A DNA stretch of 48,844 nucleotides. Origin: Proteus faecis. GTDB lineage: Bacteria; Pseudomonadota; Gammaproteobacteria; Enterobacterales; Enterobacteriaceae. The first letter of the stretch is position 1. Each line of letters opens with the position of its first letter. Of this stretch, positions 1 through 10,095 are shown one piece after another. The stretch lies in assembly GCF_003144395.1 (NCBI RefSeq), contig NZ_PENZ01000017.1, positions 78,550 through 127,393 on the forward strand, written 5' to 3'. Position numbers and translations under genes: made by a program. The notes beneath the pieces are model-generated. The model saw only the letters and a list, made by a program, of their open reading frames with translations, was not told the DNA's origin and did not search any database.

Positions 1-2153
1 TTTTATACCTTCTTCTTTATTTTCCTCACGTTTCTCTAAGATAATCGATAAAAGCCATTTAGTTTTTAATAACTGTATGATGAAATCTAGTTATACTTTT
101 AAACCTTAATTTTCTCTCTCTGTGTCTGCTGCCTTATTACTTTGCTGACCGTCTTATCATGACTGTGTATTCCTACACGTGTATGCTTTCCTCCTCCTTA
201 TATTGAGCTCATTCCTTTATACCAAAGCAATACTTAGCTACTGCTCTTGTTTCTTTTGATCTATGAGTTACTAAGATTGTTTTAACTTGTTATTGCATTG
301 TGCTTTCTGTGAAAAGAGAGCATAAGCCGGATTCTTTATTATTGCTTTTTTATCCAATCATGTTTTTAACATTTAAATTGGAGCGCTTAAAAAGAAGTTA
401 TTCTTTTATTGTTAAGTTAATCATTTTAGATCAGAGAGTTAACTCAGTAGAAGATATGTATTTATTTTTGAGTAGAGAACAAATTTTGAACTGAAAATAT
501 AAAAATAATGACTCTAATTGAAAAAGAAATATCTACTCCTTTTTAGTGTAAATATAGGTTTTTCCAGTTTATTCGTAAAATTAAACAACCTTAAATACAC
601 TGTTATCAATTATTTGAGCATTTTTTATGAGCAATATCTCTCATAAAATGAGTAAGTTAAAACATTTTAAGTCATCATATGAAAAATATGTGGTACACCT
701 TTTTTAGGGAAAAGTTCAGAAGATGAAAAGACAAAAATTGGGTTTTATAGTTAATCTTTCTTACTTTTTATAACTCATTGAATGGCACTACCAAAAAGAA
801 AGATTAATTATAATGATATTTTATCTTCTTTTTTAAAGATACGACAGAATGAGAGAGTTTACTTAACGTTTTAATTTAAAAGAGATTAGATTTAAAGTTT
901 GATGTTTATCAATGTTTACATCATAATGCGCTGGATTATATATGATATAAAGCAAAAATCGCTTATTCCATCAGTAATTGATTTGTCCTAGAGTGGTTAA
1001 TTTCATTTTTTACGAAAAATGGAGAAATTTGTGCATTTAGCAGGAATATAAATTATATAAAAATATTAATGTTTATTTTAGTCTAAGAATAACTCTTATA
1101 TGGAATAGGTATAATTACTTAGGATATGAAATGGTTGATTTTTGTTTTTTTTTAACAAAATTAGATCATGCTAAAACTGATATTTAATAGTTCATTCCCT
1201 TGATGATTTGACTTAAGGTGTGATGATTATTCTTTTTTTGCAATGTACAAAATGTGTGTATTTGAGTGAACAAGAAAGAATAATATTGTGTCGTCATAAC
1301 AAGAGCGGTTTTTATGATAATAAGTATGCTCTTCGAATAACTTACTGATAAAACAAAATATTTATATTAACACTCGATTTTTTTCTATTTCATAAAAAAG
1401 ATTTTCAATCTAATTGAAAATTAAAATAAGTTATTCATTAATAAAAATTCAAAAAAAATGAGTAATTAGATCTATTCTTTATTTATTATAGTGTAATAAG
1501 GAATTGAGGAGCATGAAATATATTTAGCTGAAAGAGTAAGTGTTTATGCTTATATAAATTAATTAACAAATGTTTAAAATGTGATTTATATCTATATTTT
1601 AATGTAAATCTCGTAACCTAATGATATTAAAGTGTAATATTGATTTTTTATAAACTTATCAGATTTCATTGATATTACTTAAGCTATTTAATAAAAATAA
1701 AAAAATCGTTACCTTTATGAGGTTAATTTATAATTTTAAATAAATTAGACTGACATAACTTGATTTATTTTTACACAATACCAATAATCATACTTTAAAT
1801 TAATATAATTATAGATAATAATTCTAACTAATGAGTAAAATTTAAGAAAAAAAAAGCGTGATTTTATAAGTAAAATATTTTAACTACATGAAAATAAAGA
1901 TAATATACCATTATCCTAAGTATTATTTACTAGTATGAGTAAATCATCTCACCTGTACTGTCTTTTTTTGACTGGTTGAAAGTGTTTAAATGCGTAGTAT
2001 ATTATTTACATATGATAAGTCATGTTTTGAATTGTAATATTTCTTATCTACTAAAAATAATATTTTATTAAAACAAAAAGGTGTCATCAATAATATATGT
2101 TTTTATATATTATTGCGCAGGAACACACCATTATAAATTAGATATCAATCAAA
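1..2153. other. AT-rich region without recognisable genes
   Basis: About 2.1 kb of strongly AT-rich sequence, with frequent stops in all frames and only short reading frames lacking a ribosome binding site. The longest, a GTG-started frame at 300-494, has no recognisable motif. I see no tRNA, insertion sequence end or convincing pseudogene. The composition fits horizontally acquired or silenced DNA of the kind found around fimbrial and regulator islands in Proteus (inference). Confidence 0.6.
2089..2114 (+). other. AT hairpin in the leader of the MrpJ-like gene
   Basis: A perfect 10-bp stem (AATAATATAT / ATATATTATT) with a 6-nt loop lies about 60 bases before the start of the HTH gene. It is framed by GGTGT (2080-2084) and ACACC (2125-2129), which could extend it into a longer stem-loop. 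It may be an mRNA leader structure or a protein-binding site; the function is unknown. Confidence 0.35.
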
Positions 2154-2174
2154 GTGAAAAGCGAGAACAATATT

Positions 2175-2477
2175 ATGAGTAGCAAGTATCCAGTCGCTTA
2201 TGCAGTTGGACAAAAAATTAAGTCATTAAGAAAATCTCAAGGTTATACTGTATTTCAGTTAGCAAAAGAGATTGATATTAGTGAACAACAGTTATTTCGT
2301 TATGAGCGTGGTGTAAACCGTATTGATATTGATTGCTTAGTTAGAGTACTTGAAGTACTAGGCGTTAATATTGGTAGCTTCTTTGAAGAAGTAACAGCTG
2401 GAATGTCTCAAGAAACTGAGCGTAATGAACAACATATTCCAGCTCATTTCGATAGCAAGGCTCTTTCTATTTTCTAA
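2175..2477 (+). CDS. MrpJ-family HTH transcriptional regulator, orphan
   Basis: Small (100 aa) Cro/CI-type helix-turn-helix protein. Residues about 11-65 form an HTH_3 domain, with QLAKEIDISEQQLFRYERG as the recognition region; the tail is short and acidic. It resembles MrpJ, the regulator of Proteus that represses flagellar genes when fimbriae are made. I chose the ATG at 2175, which has GCGAG about 9 bases upstream; a GTG 21 bases earlier has no visible ribosome binding site. MrpJ paralogues usually close a fimbrial operon, but no fimbrial gene is visible here: upstream is 2.1 kb of gene-poor DNA and downstream lies phsABC on the other strand. A terminator follows. The family call is good; the regulated targets are unknown. 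Confidence 0.8.
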   Translation: MSSKYPVAYAVGQKIKSLRKSQGYTVFQLAKEIDISEQQLFRYERGVNRIDIDCLVRVLEVLGVNIGSFFEEVTAGMSQETERNEQHIPAHFDSKALSIF

Positions 2478-2612
2478 TAATATTCTTAAATTAGAAAGCA
2501 ACTCATTTTAGAATAGCTAATTTGAGTAAGATAATTCTTATATAAGTGTTTCTCTTTAGTTAGTTAATAATAAGAATTTTCTTAATGAATAAATAAAGCC
2601 TCTATATGAATT

Positions 2613-2635
2613 AAATGCCCTTATTAGGGCATTTT
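2613..2635 (+). terminator. Terminator of the MrpJ-like gene
   Basis: Stem AATGCCC/GGGCATT with a 6-nt loop, followed by TTTT, about 135 bases after the stop codon. Confidence 0.7.
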
Positions 2636-3382
2636 ACGTTTATAGAGATAAATGTTTTTAATTTTCACAAAAAAAAGAATAAATTTATTGCAAATGAACT
2701 GAAATCTTTATGTTTAGAGAAATATATTATCATATTTATTTGTATGAGAAAAAAACAGCTAATTAATGCTTGTTTAGAATAAGCATCTCATAAAATTACC
2801 TCTTATATAACCCACCACTACTTTACTTCCTGATAACATTTTTAAAGCTATTAAACGTATAACTTATGTTTTTCACACCAATAAATTTAAAAAGAGTCCA
2901 TTTAATATGATAAATGCAAAATATAGGTATTGCTGAAAATAGGTTATCAGATCAAAAGTCAAGTATTATCATTAAATGACTATTTATGATAATGGTAGTT
3001 AATATCATATCAGGATGGATTATTGTTTCCTTTTGTTCATGATGAAAAGGTAGTAACAATGAGTCTTTGAGCTATTTAAGAATATGTTTTAATTGCTGGT
3101 CGGTGTGGGGATATTAAAAATGCTTTATAGATCTGTTAGGTCTATTTAGAGAGAGCAATATGTTTTGCTTGTTCTGGATATAAAACATTTGTTACTCATA
3201 AAAATGGTAAGATCTCTTCTGTAGTGTTACGACATAGCCAACTTCAGCCTTTACGATTTGTATAAACTCGGTTTTTATGAATCGCAGTAATAGATAGCCA
3301 TTTAGGCATATTTTTTAGCGCTGTGATTTGTGCATTAGATAGTTTTCTTGTTACAAAAAAAGTTATGAAATTCTGAATTAGG
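2636..3382. other. AT-rich intergenic region
   Basis: About 750 bases between two terminators. One short open stretch (about 3155-3260, with two cysteines) reads in the plus direction, but it has no start signal and I could match it to no family. Nothing else is supported. Confidence 0.5.
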
Positions 3383-3412
3383 ATAAAAAAATGCCCGTTT
3401 AAACGGGCATTT
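3383..3412 (-). terminator. Terminator of the phs operon
   Basis: Perfect palindrome built from AAATGCCCGTTT and its complement (3389-3412). On the minus strand it is followed by seven T residues, just past the phsC stop at 3449. On the plus strand only a short T run follows. Confidence 0.8.
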
Positions 3413-3448
3413 TAGGAAATAAAACGTAACAGAAGGGATATTGAGAAA

Positions 3449-4228
3449 TTAATGTTCTGTTTTTTCTGCTACGGAACCATGATCATCATGTTTCTGATGA
3501 CGATGATGACCATCGATCATGCTACGGAATGTTTGAGTAAACGTATCACCCAGTGTACATAAGTAGAAGTGTGCACAAATAAACATTAATGCCACGATCC
3601 CTAATACTAAGTGCGCTTTTAGCATCCAATAACCTTCACCAAGTACTTCAGGATATAAACATAATAATCCAGTAATAAGTAACAGTGGTACTAAACCAAA
3701 CATCACACCTAAGTAAGCGAGCTGTTGAAGTGGATTAAATTTATCAGTTTCTGTGGCCGCGAAAGGATGTGGTTCGCCTTTCATTATACCGTAAAGATAA
3801 AAGCGGGCTTGTTTGATACAACGACCAATTAATCCGTTAAATCTTACTTTGTAATGTACGCCGTTACTGGTCGTTAGATTGATAAGAATAAAACCAATCC
3901 AGAATGCGATAAGAACAAAACCACAGATCTTATGTAACAGCACCATTGATGTAACATTACCAATAGAGAAATGCCCTAAAAAGCCACTTAATAGCAATAG
4001 GATAAACAGTAAAGCATTACCCCAGTGCCAAAAACGAATTGCTTTAGAGTATAAATAAACACGCTCTTCTTCATAGTGACCAGCGTGTTTTGGTGCAAGG
4101 GCGTAGCGTAGTAAGCCATGAATAACTAATACTGCTATCATAGCAACGATTAATAAACCAGCTGCCATTAACCATACAGGCCAATAATCTGGCGTATAAT
4201 AGAGTTCTGCTCCCCAGATACTAGTCAT
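3449..4228 (-). CDS. phsC: Thiosulfate reductase cytochrome b subunit PhsC
   Basis: Integral membrane diheme cytochrome b (259 aa) that anchors the Phs complex and passes electrons from menaquinol to PhsB. It shows about five hydrophobic helices. Histidine-bearing stretches such as [14 protein letters not shown] (residues about 63-76), VLLHKICGF and [12 protein letters not shown] fit the heme ligands of the FdnI/PhsC-type family. The tail is His-rich ([11 protein letters not shown]). The ATG overlaps the phsB stop as ATGA, so the two are probably translationally coupled. It is the last gene of phsABC, followed by a strong terminator. Length is close to Salmonella PhsC. Confidence 0.93.
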   Translation of the reverse strand: MTSIWGAELYYTPDYWPVWLMAAGLLIVAMIAVLVIHGLLRYALAPKHAGHYEEERVYLYSKAIRFWHWGNALLFILLLLSGFLGHFSIGNVTSMVLLHKICGFVLIAFWIGFILINLTTSNGVHYKVRFNGLIGRCIKQARFYLYGIMKGEPHPFAATETDKFNPLQQLAYLGVMFGLVPLLLITGLLCLYPEVLGEGYWMLKAHLVLGIVALMFICAHFYLCTLGDTFTQTFRSMIDGHHRHQKHDDHGSVAEKTEH

Positions 4229-4803
4229 GCTTTATCTCCCTGATGGATTTCTTTACGACGGAATAAACTTGGTTTTCCGACATTATCTAATTGGTATTGA
4301 TAAACGGATTTTTGTTTGATCCAAGCCTGAATTTCAGGTGAGTCGATACGACCAAAAGCAAGTGCATCTGTTGGGCATACCGATACGCATGCAGGTAATC
4401 CCCCTTCAGCTAATCGAGTGTCAGAACAGAAGTTACACTTGTCTGCGATATGCGTTACTGGGTTGATATAACGAACATGGTAAGGACAAGCACCAACACA
4501 GTAATCACAGCCGATACACAACTCTTTTTTCACCTGAACGATACCGTTTTCATCAATGAAAGAAGCACCAGTAGGGCAAACAGAAACACAAGGCGCATCT
4601 TCACAGTGTTGGCAAGAAACACGGAAAAATTGGTAATGTGGATGGCCTGCTTCATCGTCATGAGGACCTTGTATTTGGACTTGAAGTCGGCTAAATCCTT
4701 CTGGAATGTCATTGATGACTTTACATGCAACAGTACAAGCTTGGCAGCCAATACAACGTTTCTCATCATGTAACATGACAAATTGTTTATCATTATTGTT
4801 CAT
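4225..4803 (-). CDS. phsB: Thiosulfate reductase electron-transfer subunit PhsB
   Basis: Ferredoxin-like subunit (192 aa) that carries electrons from PhsC to the molybdenum site of PhsA. Sixteen cysteines fall into four groups able to bind four [4Fe-4S] clusters: [11 protein letters not shown] (C17, C20, C23, C27), [26 protein letters not shown] and CNFC...CVSVCP. It has no signal peptide of its own, which fits co-export with the Tat substrate PhsA. It lies 14 bases after phsA and overlaps phsC by 4 bases. It could be confused with other DMSO-reductase-type iron-sulfur subunits, but the operon fixes the assignment. Confidence 0.94.
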   Translation of the reverse strand: MNNNDKQFVMLHDEKRCIGCQACTVACKVINDIPEGFSRLQVQIQGPHDDEAGHPHYQFFRVSCQHCEDAPCVSVCPTGASFIDENGIVQVKKELCIGCDYCVGACPYHVRYINPVTHIADKCNFCSDTRLAEGGLPACVSVCPTDALAFGRIDSPEIQAWIKQKSVYQYQLDNVGKPSLFRRKEIHQGDKA

Positions 4804-4817
4804 CGTTATTTTTTTCC

Positions 4818-7097
4818 TTAAGCCCGACTAATTTTGACACCTGATGTATGCACATCAGTACCTGATACAGGGCTAATTTCATGATGTAATAAGTTGCCAC
4901 AGTGAACGCCTGTTGTTGTCGCGGCTGTTTTCGCACCTGCTTTTGCACCTGATCCCATATAAACAAATACGGTGTCAGGGCGAATGCCTTCAGTGATCAA
5001 AGCATGTGCTTTTTCTTTACCAATACTGTTTTCTAGAATGATTTCATCACCATGTTTAATACCATGATTTTTAGCTGTTTCAGGGTGAAGCCAAACAGGG
5101 TTTTTCCACATTAATTCAGCTAATAATGGTACGTATTGTGTTGCACCATTAGTGTGAACGGCGACTTTTCCTTGGATAAAATAAAGCTCGTCTTTTTCTT
5201 TTAATGGGAAATTGTGGAAGCGTGGAATACCGTAGTTTTCTAAACGGCTTTCTAATTCTTCAGAGTAGATTTCAATTAAGCCACTTGGTGATTTAAATGA
5301 CAGTGATTTTTCCATCATATTATTGCCATCTACATGCTTGATAGCATCAGGATATTGCTCAACAAAAGCTTTTACATAAGAAGGCTCACGCAAAAGTAAT
5401 GGGATACCATAGGACAAATAGCCTTTTTTATGGATTTCCTTATACAGCGCTTCATCACCATTGACTTGATATAGCTGACGAACTCCCATATTTTCCCATG
5501 GGAAATATTGAGCTAGTCCCAGTTTTTTCCCTAATTCCATCCAAATTAACCAGCTTGGTTTTGTATCACCAATTGGTTCGACAACTTGTTGACGTAATGC
5601 ATAAGCTGGGTTTAAACCTGAAACATCAGAAATCTCTTCATCGCGTTCTAAATAAGTTGTTTCAGGTAATAGATAATCGGCATAGGCGGCGCTTTCGCTT
5701 AAATAAACATCACAGCTAACAATTAAGTCTAATTTTTGTGCTGTTTTTTCTAGATCAGGGCGACAACTTACTGTTTGAAATGGGTTATGGCGAGACATAA
5801 TCCATGCTCTGGTTTGATACGGCACACCGTTTAATGTTGAATCAATAATAGATTGAACGATACCACCACCTTTATTGATATATTTAAATTGAGGTGCAGT
5901 AGCATCAATACGTTTTGCTGTAATTTCAGGCATTCCCTTAACGCTCGGTTTAGCGAGTTCAGGTGCAACATTAATACCCGCAAGTTTATTGTATTTTGAT
6001 GCTGCTTTTTTCTGATACATGCCACCTTCACGTTCAAAGTTACCGAGCAATGCATTGAAGGTGAAGATCATTCTGCGCATATTAATTTCTTCTTTATTAA
6101 AGGTTGCGCGGTGACCTGGCATAATCAGTGCGTGAGGTGCTTGAGCTGCAATCTCACGGGCAATACGAGCAATATCTTTAGCTGGAACATCAGAATGTGC
6201 TTGAGCCCATTCTGGAGTTGTATTTTGTAGAACTTCTTTTAATTGTGGAAAACCAACTGTAAATTTCTCAATGAAATCTTTATCGTAAAGATCTTCTTTA
6301 ATTAATATATGGCACATTGCCATTAGAACAGGTAAATCCCCGCCTGGGCGGATCGCGTACCACTCATCAGCTTTACTTGAAACAACAGATAAACGAGGAT
6401 CAAAACTTACTAATTTCGCACCGCGTTCTTGTGCTGTCATTAGTTCATGAGTTTCTGCAACTTCAATACCCTCATAAAGATTATGACCAAAAGAGAGAAT
6501 ATATTTTGAATTTGCGAGATCCATTTTAAGATCGCCACCCATCATAACGGATGCTGCAATAGCTTTACCTGCAGGGCATGTTGATGCGTGTGTAAACGTA
6601 TTGGGTGAGCCAAATGCAGCCGCTAAATGGAAAAGATGAGAAGAGAGCGATCCAGATTTTGAGGAAAAAGAGATGCTTTCTGCGCCATAGTTTTGTTTTA
6701 TGGCATTCATTTTTTCGGCGATTTCGCTATAAGCTTGTTCCCAACTTATCACTTCCCATTCACCCGCACCTCTTGGACCTTTGCGCTTCATAGGTTTGAC
6801 AATACGGTTTGGGTCATTAACTAGGCTAACGCCACTTCCGCCTCTTGCACAAACTCGGCTACTTTGGTGTTCTGCATTTCTATTTCCTTGGATAAAAACA
6901 GTCTTATTGTTAACAACCTGAGCTTCTATTGGACAACGATAAGAACACATTTCACACAGACTAGGTGTTAATTTTGACTGACCCTTAAGAGAATCTACAG
7001 GATTAAATGCAAGCGCACCTGGTGGTAAACTACTCACGGTACAACCCACACATCCTATCCCCATCCCCTTAATGAAAGAACGACGACTAATACTCAT
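4818..7097 (-). CDS. phsA: Thiosulfate reductase molybdopterin subunit PhsA
   Basis: Catalytic subunit (759 aa) that reduces thiosulfate to sulfide and sulfite in the periplasm during anaerobic growth; it is the source of H2S in phs-positive enterobacteria. A Tat signal is seen in [10 protein letters not shown] (residues 4-13). The N-terminal iron-sulfur motif uses C48, C51, C55 and C83. The likely molybdenum ligand is C174 in ASTCPAGK. The C-terminal part carries the molybdopterin dinucleotide binding fold, ending in [16 protein letters not shown]. Likeness to Salmonella PhsA is strong over the whole length. The ATG at 7097 follows GGAGG at short spacing. First gene of phsABC. Polysulfide reductase PsrA is the main alternative, but PhsA is the better match. 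Confidence 0.95.
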   Translation of the reverse strand: MSISRRSFIKGMGIGCVGCTVSSLPPGALAFNPVDSLKGQSKLTPSLCEMCSYRCPIEAQVVNNKTVFIQGNRNAEHQSSRVCARGGSGVSLVNDPNRIVKPMKRKGPRGAGEWEVISWEQAYSEIAEKMNAIKQNYGAESISFSSKSGSLSSHLFHLAAAFGSPNTFTHASTCPAGKAIAASVMMGGDLKMDLANSKYILSFGHNLYEGIEVAETHELMTAQERGAKLVSFDPRLSVVSSKADEWYAIRPGGDLPVLMAMCHILIKEDLYDKDFIEKFTVGFPQLKEVLQNTTPEWAQAHSDVPAKDIARIAREIAAQAPHALIMPGHRATFNKEEINMRRMIFTFNALLGNFEREGGMYQKKAASKYNKLAGINVAPELAKPSVKGMPEITAKRIDATAPQFKYINKGGGIVQSIIDSTLNGVPYQTRAWIMSRHNPFQTVSCRPDLEKTAQKLDLIVSCDVYLSESAAYADYLLPETTYLERDEEISDVSGLNPAYALRQQVVEPIGDTKPSWLIWMELGKKLGLAQYFPWENMGVRQLYQVNGDEALYKEIHKKGYLSYGIPLLLREPSYVKAFVEQYPDAIKHVDGNNMMEKSLSFKSPSGLIEIYSEELESRLENYGIPRFHNFPLKEKDELYFIQGKVAVHTNGATQYVPLLAELMWKNPVWLHPETAKNHGIKHGDEIILENSIGKEKAHALITEGIRPDTVFVYMGSGAKAGAKTAATTTGVHCGNLLHHEISPVSGTDVHTSGVKISRA

Positions 7098-7863
7098 ATA
7101 ACCTCCAGTTTCTTCTTATAGCTAAATATTATATACGGACGGTTAAATAAATATTTGAAGGCGTCTCCATTTTATTAATCCATAAGTGATGAGTTAGTTG
7201 TAAATAATAAATAATAGAGAATAAGAAGTTAATAAATATCACTAAATAAATTAATTAAAATAGACAAAATCAAATGATAATTATTTTCTTCTCTTGAATG
7301 CTATTATAAAGTTTTGGAGAAGGAATAGAGGTTTTTTATAGATATGGTAGCTATAAATTGTTCTTTTAAATTCACTGGCTTATGTTATTAATCTATTTTA
7401 TTAAAGTGTATTTTAAATATATGATTAATAATAATTATAATTTGACAAAAAAGCCTATCGATATATATATTATTATATATCGAATTTTGTTCACATTGTA
7501 ATTAATTTGTTATTTAAAAATCAGGATAAATAATACTTTTGATGCTATTTAAATTTAGTTTTTCTTAAATTATCTTCTTGTGAAAAATAGCTAACTTATT
7601 ATTTTGATAATAAATAAAAATAAAATAGAAAAATAAATGAATGAGGTGTGGTACAAAAAACGTGCAGTTAAACATGATCAGACTGAGACTAAATATGAGA
7701 CAGTTTATAAATTATTATTCATTATGTTTAAATATTAATTAATCATATTAATAGTTATGATACTGTGTCGTGATTGTCAAAATGAGATGTTTTTTGTTTT
7801 ATGTGTCTTGATAGCATTAAAGCTAAGTGAAGGCGCGTAGGAAAAAATGGGGCGGAATGTTAA
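7098..7863. other. AT-rich intergenic region upstream of phsA
   Basis: About 770 bases between phsA and the terminator of the TSUP gene, with no coding signal on either strand. It must hold the phs promoter, but I found no convincing FNR, NarL or CRP site. A palindrome at 7458-7483 (arms TCGATATATA/TATATATCGA, 6-nt spacer) is the only strong symmetry. Confidence 0.5.
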
Positions 7864-7901
7864 AAAATGGCGACTTATTGAATATTCAATGCCACCATTT
7901 T
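7864..7901 (-). terminator. Terminator of the TSUP permease gene
   Basis: Interrupted stem (AAAATGG...ATTGAAT with ATTCAAT...CCATTTT). Read on the minus strand it ends in a run of six T residues, about 65 bases past the stop codon at 7967. Confidence 0.6.
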
Positions 7902-7966
7902 ATATGTAGTCATTATTGTTTTTCGTTGTTTGTTACCTGTCTATTTTCTATATAAGAAGAAAGGAT

Positions 7967-8773
7967 TTAAAACAACATGACAATTAAAACAAGGATCAGT
8001 AACAGAGGGTAAATTCTTGCATGCCATTTGTCAGGAATACGAGATAAAAAGCGTTCAGAGATCTTTAAACCAACCCAGGTGCTACAAATCAGAATAAGTG
8101 CAGCTTTTAGCCAAATATAACCAATAAAACCAGATTCACTATTTAAAGGTGAAGTAAAAGAAAGGGCGACGTAAGTGCATGTTGCTGTGAGTGCTAAAGG
8201 TAAGGTTAATGCATTTGCCATTGCTGCTGATTGTGCCATTGGTGTTCCTCTACGGCGCAATAGAGGAACAGTCATCACGCTTCCACCCACCCCAAGAAAA
8301 GTGGCAATAATACCGATCACAGTACCATTAATGCTCTCTTTTGCTTTGGTCACTTTTTTTGCATTGTGAGTAGTAGGAGCCATAAAACCGGGGCGAAAAT
8401 AGCAGTCTAAAATAGTGACAAAAAGATAACCAATAAAAAACCATTTGATCCATGTACCTTCAACCGTTAAGGCGAGAAGAGCACCTACGATCCCGCCAAA
8501 CGCGATACCAATAAACAGAATGGACATGATACTCCAATTAAGTCTTTTTGCTTTATGGTGTGTAATGGTTGTGACTGTCGCAGAAAACAACATAATTAAT
8601 GCTGAAGTAGCAACGGCGATTTGCATAGCATGCTCAGCCGGTAAACTGTCTATTCCCCAGAGTGTTAAAATAAGTGTGTAGAGTAAAGGAACAGTAACAA
8701 AGCCACCACCAAAGCCAAATAACCATGTTGTAATGCCTGAAATTAAACCAAAAGAAATCAGCCAGAGTGTCAT
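7967..8773 (-). CDS. TauE/SafE-family (TSUP) sulfite/anion permease
   Basis: Membrane protein (268 aa) with about eight hydrophobic helices and the duplicated TSUP half-repeat: GLISGITTWLFGFGGGFVTVPLL at the start, and a matching GTVIGIIATFLGVGGSVMTVPLL-like stretch from about residue 149. Family members export sulfite, sulfoacetate or other organosulfur anions. It lies beside phsABC, whose enzyme releases sulfite, so sulfite efflux is a reasonable guess. It is divergent from an AraC-type regulator only 104 bases away. Its ribosome binding site sits inside a perfect hairpin (see 8778-8801). The substrate cannot be read from sequence. Confidence 0.82.
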   Translation of the reverse strand: MTLWLISFGLISGITTWLFGFGGGFVTVPLLYTLILTLWGIDSLPAEHAMQIAVATSALIMLFSATVTTITHHKAKRLNWSIMSILFIGIAFGGIVGALLALTVEGTWIKWFFIGYLFVTILDCYFRPGFMAPTTHNAKKVTKAKESINGTVIGIIATFLGVGGSVMTVPLLRRRGTPMAQSAAMANALTLPLALTATCTYVALSFTSPLNSESGFIGYIWLKAALILICSTWVGLKISERFLSRIPDKWHARIYPLLLILVLIVMLF

Positions 8774-8777
8774 TTCA

Positions 8778-8801
8778 AATCTCCTGTTGAGTCAGGAGAT
8801 T
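8778..8801 (-). promoter_or_regulatory. Hairpin hiding the TSUP ribosome binding site
   Basis: Perfect 9-bp inverted repeat AATCTCCTG / CAGGAGATT with a 6-nt spacer. On the minus strand the second arm contains AGGAG, the Shine-Dalgarno of the TSUP gene, ending 4 bases before its ATG. It could act as an RNA switch or, at DNA level, as an operator for the divergent regulator. The symmetry is certain, its role is inference. Confidence 0.5.
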
Positions 8802-8877
8802 AACAATATAGAATAAAATGATGGCTAGCCCACGCGATAATGACAAGTTTATACGAATTTAGGACAATTTAATTATT

Positions 8878-9648
8878 ATGCGTAATATCGATATCAACAG
8901 TGTGGATAATCTTCCTCGTGATATTTTGGCATTAGGCTCTGATTATCCTTATGACACATTACTTGAAGCTCACCATCATCGGCGAGCACAATTTTTATAT
9001 GCCCCTAATGGTGTAATGAAAGTTAAAACAGAAGACGGTCAATGGATTGTATTACCTTACAGTGGCGTGTGGATCCCTGCAGAAAAAGTACATCAGGTGT
9101 TAATGTTGGGTAGTAGTACTTATAGTCTCTATATTGAGCCGAATAAAATTCCTCGTCACTCAGAATATTGTGAGGTTTTACAAGTTTCACCTCTGCTTCA
9201 TCAGCTATTACTTTCAGCTAATGAGCTTCCTTTACTTTATGATTTAGGAGGACGAGACAGTGCATTATTAACTTTGCTTTGCCATGAATTAGCTCAGGCA
9301 AAGCCATTACCTTACTTTACGCCATTACCACAACATGCTTTATTAGATGAATTGTGTACTGAATTTATGTCAAAACCCAATATTCGCACGAGACCAGAAA
9401 TGTGGGCTGAAAAATTAAATAAGAGCCTACGTACTTTTACCCGTTTTTTTCATAAAGAAACAGGCCTTTCTTTTCGAGATTGGCGACAAAAAGCGTGTTT
9501 AATGTATGCGTTAACTGCTTTAAAGAAAGGTGATTCAGTCACTGAAGTTGCTTTAGAACTGGGTTATGAAAATCCGAGCGCCTTTAGTGCGATGTTTAAT
9601 AAAGAGATGGGATATTCACCTAAAGTGTTTTTAAAACAGTTGAAATAG
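8878..9648 (+). CDS. AraC-family regulator with cupin domain, NimR-like
   Basis: Transcriptional regulator (256 aa). The N-terminal half is a cupin-like sensor (HHHRRAQFLYAPNGVMKV, residues about 33-50; SGVWIPAEKVHQVL, about 62-75). The C-terminal half holds two AraC helix-turn-helix motifs, the second in SVTEVALELGYENPSAFSAMFNKEMGYSP. The layout resembles E. coli NimR (YeaM), which controls a divergent transporter gene. Here the divergent neighbour is the TSUP permease, probably its target. The ribosome binding site (AGGA, 8861-8864) is weak and rather distant. The ligand is unknown. Confidence 0.85.
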   Translation: MRNIDINSVDNLPRDILALGSDYPYDTLLEAHHHRRAQFLYAPNGVMKVKTEDGQWIVLPYSGVWIPAEKVHQVLMLGSSTYSLYIEPNKIPRHSEYCEVLQVSPLLHQLLLSANELPLLYDLGGRDSALLTLLCHELAQAKPLPYFTPLPQHALLDELCTEFMSKPNIRTRPEMWAEKLNKSLRTFTRFFHKETGLSFRDWRQKACLMYALTALKKGDSVTEVALELGYENPSAFSAMFNKEMGYSPKVFLKQLK

Positions 9649-9780
9649 TTTTAATAAAATAGACAGATATAAGCAAAAACATAATCATTGATTCTTGTAT
9701 ATATTAGGTGGTTTTTAAGTTAAATCACATTGTTCAAAAAAGAAACAAAAAAATTCCTTCCAATATCAGTGCGTTAAAAC

Positions 9781-9810
9781 TTGATTAATAGAGAGTGAGG
9801 GAGGTAAAAT
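9781..9810 (+). promoter_or_regulatory. Probable argW promoter
   Basis: TTGATT (9781-9786) and TAAAAT (9805-9810), 18 bases apart, about 40 bases upstream of the tRNA. Confidence 0.5.
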
Positions 9811-9849
9811 ATAGCCCGTCCATCAGTTACATTTGATTTTTCTACGTAT

Positions 9850-9924
9850 GTTCCCTTAGTTAAATGGATATAACAAGCCCCTCCTAAGGGCTAGTTACAG
9901 GTTCGATTCCTGTAGGGAACGCCA
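9850..9924 (+). tRNA. argW: tRNA-Arg (anticodon CCT)
   Basis: Complete cloverleaf of 75 bases with encoded CCA. The acceptor arms are GTTCCCT and AGGGAAC. The anticodon arm is AGCCC-CTCCTAA-GGGCT, so the anticodon is CCT and it reads AGG. The T-arm contains GGTTCGATTCC. Sequence and position beside mlaA-fadL match E. coli argW. In E. coli this tRNA is the attachment site of an integrated phage element. Here no integrase follows, only a decayed gene fragment. Confidence 0.97.
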
Positions 9925-10095
9925 TCTATTACCCATGCTGTAAATCTAAACACTCCTCCTAGTGCTGTGCTTATTCAGTTCACGCTATTATGGTTATTAT
10001 TTAACTTCCTTACTCAATGTTCGATAATAAATATAGGTTTTTATATGGACATAAAATCAATTAATAATATTTGATGTTTAAAGTTTTTATTACTT
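9925..10095. other. Spacer between argW and the kinase-like remnant
   Basis: About 170 AT-rich bases. I looked for a direct repeat of the tRNA 3' end (an attL/attR footprint) and for the N-terminal P-loop of the adjacent remnant, and saw neither. Confidence 0.4.

Noticed and set aside
300-494. 64-codon GTG-started frame in the AT-rich left end
   Set aside because: No ribosome binding site, no recognisable motif, composition like the surrounding non-coding DNA.
3155-3260. Short open stretch with two cysteines, possibly a decayed gene
   Set aside because: No start signal and no family match I could defend; too short to separate from chance.
4450-4773. 107-codon plus-strand frame opposite phsB
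   Set aside because: Antisense shadow of the clearly coding phsB frame.
7098-7500. FNR or CRP site for phsABC
   Set aside because: Only isolated half-sites; no paired TTGAT-N4-ATCAA or TGTGA-N6-TCACA was found.
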